A stretch of DNA of 64,000 nt from Undaria pinnatifida (Eukaryota; Sar; Phaeophyceae; Laminariales; Alariaceae). Where the stretch lies: contig JABAKD010000028.1 in NCBI GenBank assembly GCA_012845835.1, positions 11,206,241-11,270,240 on the forward strand, given 5' to 3'. This document shows, one piece after another, positions 36,908-45,900 of this stretch. A model generated the notes under the pieces. That model was given only the letters and a program-made list of their open reading frames with translations, was not told the origin of the DNA and ran no database searches. Made by a program: the position numbers and the translations under genes. Numbering within the stretch: position 1 is the stretch's first letter; every line of letters starts with the position of its first letter.

Positions 36908-39900
36908 CGGCAGTTGGGCATGGTTTCGAAAGAAAAAAAGTAAAGCTTAGAAGCTCACCGCACTCACTTACTTCCACATGCAAATCCATGCGTATCATCG
37001 TGTGTTCAACTTAAATCCTTCTCCATTTGCATTCGCAAAAATTAGGTAAGTAAGCATCACGCAGCTTGCAAAGAGATGAGTATCGACCGTAAATGTATCG
37101 AGCTCACAGCTGACGTATGTGTTGAGACGATTTTTTTTTTCCAAAAAATGCTTTTAGCTTCTTTTTTTTTTTCGTCGCGCAGCGTAGCTTACCACTCCAT
37201 TGCGGATTCACATCGCGATATTTTGTAACGGAGCGAAAGCTTAAGGCCGCAACGGAACAGGGGAGGGTGTCCCTCGCGCGAGTGTCACTCGAGCGAGCGA
37301 CCCCCAAGCCACTGTACAAAAGGCCCCCGAAAAGCGACCTCACTACTGCTGTAGACTAGGTCTGTGAGTTTCCAGCTGCTCGATTTCCTGCCGACAGCTA
37401 CACCATCAACAGTAGTAGATACACAACGAACGACAATCACAAACGACACGCAAAAACCACGGTGTTGGGTAGGGTGGTTCCTGAGCTGAAGAGCCCCATC
37501 GTTTTTTTTTTGGGGGGGGGAGGTTAAAAGGTGCTATTTATTACGGGGGGAACATAATAATCAGAACCAACTATGGGTAGGAAACACAGGTAGATGCATA
37601 TCTCACTACCTGGTAGGTTTTATGTATATCGCGAGTCCTAATGACTGTGGTGCTCCGTAAAAATAGGCGGTCGGATTGCTTTTTTGAGTCGCACTTTTGA
37701 CATTATCGGGCGAGAGGTCAGAGAGAGAGAGAGCGCTTTAGCGCCCCGAAATCCCTCCCTATACGAACTTTAAGTAAACTCGTCGAAAAAAAAGGTTTCC
37801 AGGTGTAAAAGCGTTAAGACGCATGCTACGGAAGAAGGTGCTCTCGTTACTTTCCCTGCAAGGCTCCTTCGTCACTCGAGGAACGCTGAAACCTCGCCCA
37901 CAAACTGATGTTGAGTCGTGAAAAGAAGAGGTGCAACCCGACAAACAAACCCATCACCTATTATAATTAGAATAATAGCTACACAGCAAAAACTATTTTC
38001 GGCAAAAAAGAGATCGAAAGTCCGACGATTTTGGGTTAAGGATTCCCCCTCCGTCAAAGCAGAAAACGTTTTTGGCCAAAAAGAGGTACTGTACCTCTTT
38101 CGTAGAGTGTGGCTCAAGCGAGGAGGCTCCGAAAAATTTGGCGTTTCCCTATCGGACTTATGCGCACATGGGGTATCATGTTTTTTTTTAGCTCTTCGAG
38201 GCGGGTACAGAGAACAAATGGCCTAACGCGTTAATGCGTTCAACAGGGTTCGCTGCAGGTATCGATTAGATTTTCACTCAAATTAAACCTTCCTGAAAAC
38301 GAGCGACCGGTGTATTACACAGCTTGCAAAGATGAGTATCGACTCTGAATTTGTCGAACTCGCAGCTGACGATGTTAGAATAATTTTATAAAATACACAC
38401 GCACACTCGGCTCAACCGTTCGGCAGGTGAAGCATAAATCGTAGGCGGGGTCGATTTCATGCTGTGCCGGGGTCTGAAACGTACACGCTTAATCTTTGCC
38501 GCACGCTCACGGCTGCCACAAGCGCTAGCGACGAGTTCAACCGGCGTCATCTCTTTCACGCACAAAGAGGTGGGTGTGCAACGTTGGGCTACATAACCAC
38601 AGCGCATCAGGTCGTCTGACCACAGCGAGAGGGAGGCGGGTGGCAAGCAACTAACGTATAACACACTTGGAGGCATGACACTCCCAGACACAAAACAAAA
38701 AAAACTGGTGCAAAAGCTAGCGCTGTATGCAGCCCGCTAAACATGCGTCACCGTCATTCCGGCGAAGCGTAGTGCTTCCCTCACGCACCTTAACTGGAGG
38801 GGACGGGAGCTTGAGGTGCTTGAACAGGATATCGGCCACCTGCGACCAAACGCGTTGGGACACCGGCGTAACCACAGCGTGGGAACCTGCAATTCGCATT
38901 GCTGCGCCGAAAACACCTATTCGTCCAGATGTGTTACGATCAATCACATTTTTGCGCGGGAAAGGCGACGGACTCATAGCCTCTTCGGCGTGCCCATTGT
39001 TGGGGCAGCCCGTCAGAAGGCTGGCTGGCTCACTGTCATGCTCGCGATGCGACTCCTAACGTTTTTTATATATTGTCCTGAAAAAGCAAGAGCCTCGCCG
39101 TCTTCATCAACCTCCGCACTATCAGAGCGATGGTACATGCGCGCATAGTGTTGGTCTACCGGTGGGTTTCACTTGACGACTCGCTCTATGGCGCGACAGA
39201 TGGCTGCAACCACCGGAGCAGACCCCGGTTGATCTCTTCATATCCAAACTGTTGATCAAACCAGGAAAAAACCAAACGCACCGCGAAATTATTACGAGAG
39301 CAGAGCGGCTACAATTGCGCGCGACACCTGGTCAGGAGAAGCAAGGTTAAAATCTCTCCCTCCCACCGCCGCCACCGCCGTCCGCCTGAGGCCTTCCAGG
39401 TGTCTCCCCAACGCCTCAGAAAATCGCGTAACCCTCTCCGGCAGGAAGACTACGCCGGACACCTCCATACCAGCGAGGACTGGAATGGCGGGCATTTCCA
39501 CCTTAGTGTTGGCGAGGGGAGCACGCGTCGCAAGAACGAGTCAGTGCCGCCATAGGGGGGGGGGGAAGGGCGGGGATACCCATTACCATGCATAGCCGCG
39601 GCCTTTAGGCCATGGACGCTTGCGCTCCCCTACAAAGCCGGGACGGAGCACGTCGAGTTTTCGCCTACCAGTACAAAAAAAATGCAAGATTTAGAGCGAA
39701 TTTATTTACTGGCTGAACGGGGATCCTCCATCAAAGGATACTACCCGTAAAAACTTGCAATATCAGACGTGTTTTGCTCTTAGGATATATTCGCTTACGC
39801 GTCTTTCCCCTTCCCATGGGAGTGTTACCCAGCGTGCGGGTACCGTTTCGATGTCGTACTTGTATCTTTTGGGGTGGGGTGAGCCACACCGCACTAGGTG

Positions 39901-42900
39901 TGTGCGGCAGGAGTTTCTGAGCTCCTAACATATACATATATATACATATACATATATGACGCGTGCTACGATGGAGGTATACCTTTTTTTGGCTATTCTT
40001 CTTTCTGAATGACGGGGCTCCTTAACCCAAAATCGTCCGAAATTGGCAATTTTTTTTGCAATGATTCTTGTTGCGTACCTAGGCCGCCGAGAGATTTTTC
40101 ATCCGGTAGCAGTTTTGATTCTTCTCCAAATCCGTTTTTGAGACAGTGTCTTGAGCTCCCAAATTGAGGGGTAGTATTAGAAAAAAAACAATGGTTGGTG
40201 CACCTCTATCGTAGCACCTTTATTTTTTTTTTCACACACATCTACTTTCCAGCTTCTGGACAAGCCGTGGTCACAGGTGTCGTCCCTTCTCCCGTCCCTT
40301 CTCCCGCCCGGTTCTTGCCTTCAACTTTCATCGCGCATATATGGTTAAGCAATCCCACTGCTCGTCGATTTTTCATCAAGTGTTGCTAACTCACGCTCTC
40401 GCGCTTTCCGCAAGTCAATCTGTGCGCAAGAAAAAGTCCACACGAATTTATGCGATGACGCACTCAGGGGGGGTTCGAACTCACGAAACTGACCTATATC
40501 AGGCTCGAGGATAACCTGATACGCCACCAGGGCGACCGGCTTATATGAGGAGCTCGATACCTCACCCAAAATTCGACTTCGAAGACGTTCGTTCGCGCAA
40601 CCCAACCAACGTTTGTATGCGCCAGTCCTACAACAAAAACACTCGTAAAAATTACCATACTAACCGATTGTTGTACACTTGAGGAGCTCAACCGCTCACA
40701 AACCTTTACTCTAACAACTGCAACCCCTACCGAGTCGTTCTACGGTAGCCCCCCCCAACTTTTCTTTAACAAAAGCGCCGGTTCCAAAACCAGCTCCCGG
40801 TCGTATCTCCTGAAATACGGTGTCCCTCGACACCCCGACGCCATCGATCGGTAGACCTTTGCGCACAAGAAAATATATGGATACTTTTTTTCAATAGTAT
40901 TCTTCCTTGTGTCGAGCAGCCATGAAACGTTCGTTAAATAAAATCGCTGGTTTCGGGAGGGGGGGGTATCGTAGAATCAGTCTACTGTGGGATGACTCGG
41001 GTGTAGAGCTGTTGCTATTGCGAACCTGACAACTTTAGGTACCGCAGCCTCTACCGTGGCATGACTTCAAGTCGCCGATGTAAACACATCGTGTGCTGAC
41101 TCAACGCGAGCATCGAGTTTTGCCTTTTAGCTTGCCACTAGGAGACTATGATAGCATAGCTTCAAGAAGGGTAGGCCAAAACATTGCGTGGAGGACGGGC
41201 GTTCTGTTTAGGTCCGGCGGGAAGAATGCCCTGAGACCAGGCGACACACCGAGCGCAGCCATCAGAGCAGTGACGAGGCCCAAAGGCAACCGGTTGCAGT
41301 CTGCAGTCCCGCCTCCGGAACGCCGACGCCTCCACGACACATGCAACATCGCCGACAGCTCAGCACCCTCTTGCGTCTGAGCACCGTCTGTTTTCGTAAT
41401 CGGCACTCGGCCATCGAATGCTGGAGACACCGACAAAAACACACAATCCCGCACTCCCGACAGCTAGCTACGCGTGAGTTGAAGCGTACATACTAAAAGA
41501 GGCGTTTGCAACGAAAAAAACACGCGGATATAAAAAAGAGACGCATAACTATTGAGAAAACGCACGGCGGTGGCTATTTGCTGCACGTTGACTTTCCGCG
41601 TGTCACATGGGAATAGATAGAAAGCACACCAAAATGAAATCAAGCAGGGCACATGGTTTTCGTCACCTCCTCGCACGCAGCGAGCATCTTCGCCCCGTCC
41701 AGCTCCGCTGACAGGCTCGCCGACAGCGCTAGGCTTCGTTTGCAGCAGCCCTCGGCATGCAGAACCGCGGTAACGATGGTCGACTTCTTCTCGCCCGGAG
41801 CGCTAACTACTGCTCCTGCGCGCACGAGAAAGTTAGTTTTGGAGGATGCCATCATTTGAAGAACCCAATCTAAAAGGGTCCCGGGGGCTGAAACGGCTGG
41901 GTTCACGTCAGTTCCAAGGGTACGAAGGCACAAAACAGTGTTGAGGATCGTTGTGTAACCATGCACAGGAGGGCGAAGCCAATCAATATGTATAGTTGAC
42001 ATCCAAGCATATATCTAGAATCCATTTACAAAGGCAAACCAAGGTGTAATCCAAGTATGCGGCGCCATACAACCAAGTACACGGGAAGACCGAAGACGCA
42101 TACGAACCATCCTTGAGATAGCAAACTATCTGGCAGTATCCCTCCTCGTTGCTAAAACACAATTCCTGCGAAACAGAATAAAATCTTGGAAAGCTGCGCG
42201 GTGGAGCGCGCGAGACGAACACGCGGTTTTGGGGGCCCTTCGAAGCTACCGCACAACTAACTCGTCCGCTTTGACCCCGATAAGATAGTACCTGCGTATG
42301 GCGCTCCGTGTCAAGCAGTGGCGAACACTAGTAAACGAAAAAGGTAAATGAAAAAGGCTCAGCCACATTTTAATAACGGTTAACGCAAAAGGTTCGCTTT
42401 AGCTAATATTAGTCGATGCTAAAGGCTTAGTCATGTTGGTTTATACGCCCCTTATATCCTTTCCACTTCCAACGACTACCGCTGACCGTACAGTAGCACT
42501 CGCCCGCATTGTCTTCCTTGAGCCAGGAAACGCAAAGTGCCTCGAACTCCAAGGCCTTGTCTGTGCTGCCCGTGTCAGACATCCAAGCGGCCACGCGGGG
42601 GTCGAACAGCGCTGAAACTGTATATATCGGTCGCGAACCGTCACTACCAGGAACGTCACCAGCTCCGCTCTCTCCCGATCCAGATTGTGCTGCGAAGGCG
42701 CTGGATGCCGGACGTCTCCTCCAGGCAATCAAAGGCATGAGGGCTACCTAATCAAGAAGGGAGGAATCAAAGGCATGATCGCTACCTATTTGAGAGGAGA
42801 GGAATTACAGGCATGAGCGCTACCTAATCAAGAGTGGAGGGAAACGGGGTGAATGGCGAAGGGCAGGATGAACAAATCGGCCAAGCGACTCACCATTTGG

Positions 42901-45900
42901 AAGACGCGAGCGTGCTGACCCGTTGCCTTTCCGCGATTCGACGTCGACAAACGTGTTATTGTCGAAGGACCATCCCTAACGACATTTTTTTAACCTTTTC
43001 ACGAATCGTGAATTTTTGTTATAATCTTTATGTTTTTAAATATTCGAAAAAAAATGCATAAAAATGGATCAGTAGTCGTGACAAAAACTTGATTTCGGTT
43101 TTGAAAACGCGATTTTTCAGGGTTTTCAACTAGTCATGAATTGTGATTTCTTGTCACGAACCATAATTTTTCGCGGCCGCTGGGAACGGCCCTAACTAAA
43201 TGCCCAGGCGCTTCATCTCGACAATTTGTTCGCCGGCTGTCGGTCGGTCCTGCGCTGTGCACGTATTCAAATGAGCGCTATTGGAGTGACGTCGTCCATT
43301 TTTATAGTCCGTTTCGTTTCAGCCGTGTGTGAGGCGGGGTCGGGAAAATGTGTAAAGGAAAGAGGGCATTAGTGGCGCTTGACTCCGGGCGAAAAATATG
43401 TTGCCAGTACAATCGCGACAGGGAGGCATGAATGCGGTAGAGTGTGCAACTCCTTCTGCACAGAAGAAATACCGCTGCCCCGATGATCGATCGGGAAGCA
43501 AAAGGTTCTCGCCTGTGCGTTGAACACAACCTTCCTGATGGGCATTGCCATCAGCTTCGCCAACGCTCCCCAGCGCTCGTCGTAGTCGACCTTTGCAGGG
43601 TAAGTGCAGGCCCCGAACAGTCACCGTGCGGCAGAACGGAGACGGAGGAGGGAAGCGAGTCGGGACGTCGTGGCGGAGAGCGATCAAGCGCGGCCCATTC
43701 GCATCCGACACCAAAGAAAAACACAACAACAAAAACACAGTCCGACACCACAGAGGACATGCTACACTGCCAGATATTACGCCATTATACCGACATACAG
43801 AAATGTTTCGGTCGGGACCAAAATCGCGCGACAATGCAATGCATACTGCCCATTCTCTCGAATGCATAGCAGAGCCGCGTTCAGCGCAACAACGTACCAG
43901 GTACACGACTGGTGGACGCCCCAATGTTACCTCGATACAGATTTCCGTCAAAATCCCTAGACGCTAAGAGTCATCCCACAGTACGGGTGGCACTTTTTGG
44001 ACCCAGTAGTGTTTTTGGCCGATTGGGCTCAAGTGAGGAGCTACCGGTTAGTCTGATACTTTTGCGGGGTACATCTGTTTTCGGACTAGCGCATAGAAGG
44101 GTTGGTCGGATCGCGCGAAACAAATGCCAACCAAAGAAAAAAGAACGCGACGCACGCCGTGACAAACGTCATGCACGACGCGTTGGCTAGCCTGGCACTC
44201 GATGGACAAATTGGCAATGTCTAGCTGGCTCGGTGGGGGGGGGGCAATATAGCCGGTGAAAGGCATTGCAAACAAAACTATCAAACCGACTAAAGAAGCA
44301 TGACACGCGTCGTTCCAACGCCACGCACACACGGCGTTTGGCCGCCCTGACCTGGCACTCAATGGGTAACTGGTACTCTCCAGCCTCGGAGGCTTCCTCG
44401 TGTTCTCCATGGCAAGCGCCCAAAGGAAGAAGGTACGTTTCCCCCGGGAATTCTTCCTCTTCCTGAGTACACCCACCGCTATCGTCGATCCCTTGGTTTT
44501 GGTACGGGCAGTGGGCAAAAATCAAGATGTGAGCTGATGTAGGCGACCAAGCATGCACGGGTACTTTCCTTCTTCGGGACAACATTAACCTTGCCGCCCA
44601 CGCCCCACGCATCACACGCATGCAAACGTTTTCTTGCACAGTGCATAGATGAGAATCAGCCTGGATGGGGGTGCCTATGACAAAAAAAAAGGGGCTGACC
44701 GCCCGTTGAACGCACGGCCCTCCGCTGCCTGGCACTGTTGCTTCCGTGTTGCTTCCGGGTACGTGTCAAGGGCTGCTCCGCATACGCCCTAACCCTCTGT
44801 CGGTCTGTCCGCCTGTCGCCATTGCAAGCCAGATCAGCAGTGGTACATCTGCACTACGACGGCGCGCTTTCAACCACTCGCCTGCGGCAGAACCGTGCAA
44901 CAGCGATCTCTCCCCCGCAGCCGGAAGGTAGACGACAGCTCCGATGATCGGAGCGGTTGCTTGCCGAGCCCTCGGCTGTCGCCAGGAAGCGGCGGAGGAA
45001 GACGGGTGGAAAAAAAAGGCACTGGTCAGGGTGGGTGAGCGAGTGCACTGCAACAGCCGCTTCGCCGTTGACAGCGGGCAAAAGGAGGGGGTGCAGCAGA
45101 GAGTCGGGAGTGGGGTATCTCGTTTCAAACCGAAGGCTATTCATTGTTTTGGACCCCGTCGGGGAATTCCGGGACTCAGGCACGCTGGAACCACGAAAAA
45201 AGGGAAAATTCTATGCAAATTATAGGCGATAATGATGATGATGATGATGATGATAATGTTTTCACATTAAGTCGTTTATCTGAAACCTACCCCGTGGTCA
45301 CAAAAAAAAGGGTAAAAAAGCAAACCCTACCAGTATGTAAGAAAAAAAAACAAGTACCAGATACACGATAATACGTGTATCGCAGAGTATAGGTATGAGG
45401 GTTCCGCTCCCGGCTCGAGACACATCCTACGGACGGTAGAGCTGCACTGGCTCTTTTTTCCCTGCAAAGGTGGTGGCTTGAAGAGCTCTACACCTCACCC
45501 AAAAATGGACTTGTTAATAGAGTGAACCTGAAAGTGCAACCATTGGGATGGACAAACCCATGGCCTGGGCATACAGAAAAAGAACATACTACGAAACAAG
45601 AAATGACAGATTTCGACGATTTTGGGTCAAGGAGCCTTGTCATTCAGAAAAAAAAAAAGCAACCAACAAAGAGCTACCTCAATCGTAATAAGCGTCTCGA
45701 TTTCGCGTTTAAAATCACAGCAATAGATGAAAACGCTTTCACCTGTCTGCCGCACGCGCAGTTCCACCGGTGGCATCGTTGGCTGGGCAGGCAGCTCTTG
45801 ACGGTCACCGTCGAGTACGTCGTCGTCAAGTCGGCCCACAGCAAGGACAGCGCTATCGTGCCGCTCGCCTCGCACCTCTCTAGGAATACCGATAGGCCTT

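Noticed and set aside
38386-38691. 101-codon minus-strand frame in polymerase intron 10
   Set aside because: Exons 10 and 11 join in phase across it, and it matches no part of the family.
41146-41454. 102-codon minus-strand frame between polymerase exons 8 and 9, with a protein-like GLVTALMAALGVSPGLRAFF segment
   Set aside because: Exons 8 and 9 already join in phase to give LAACEE-VEMPAIPVLAG, as in relatives. No room or need for another exon; at most an optional cassette.
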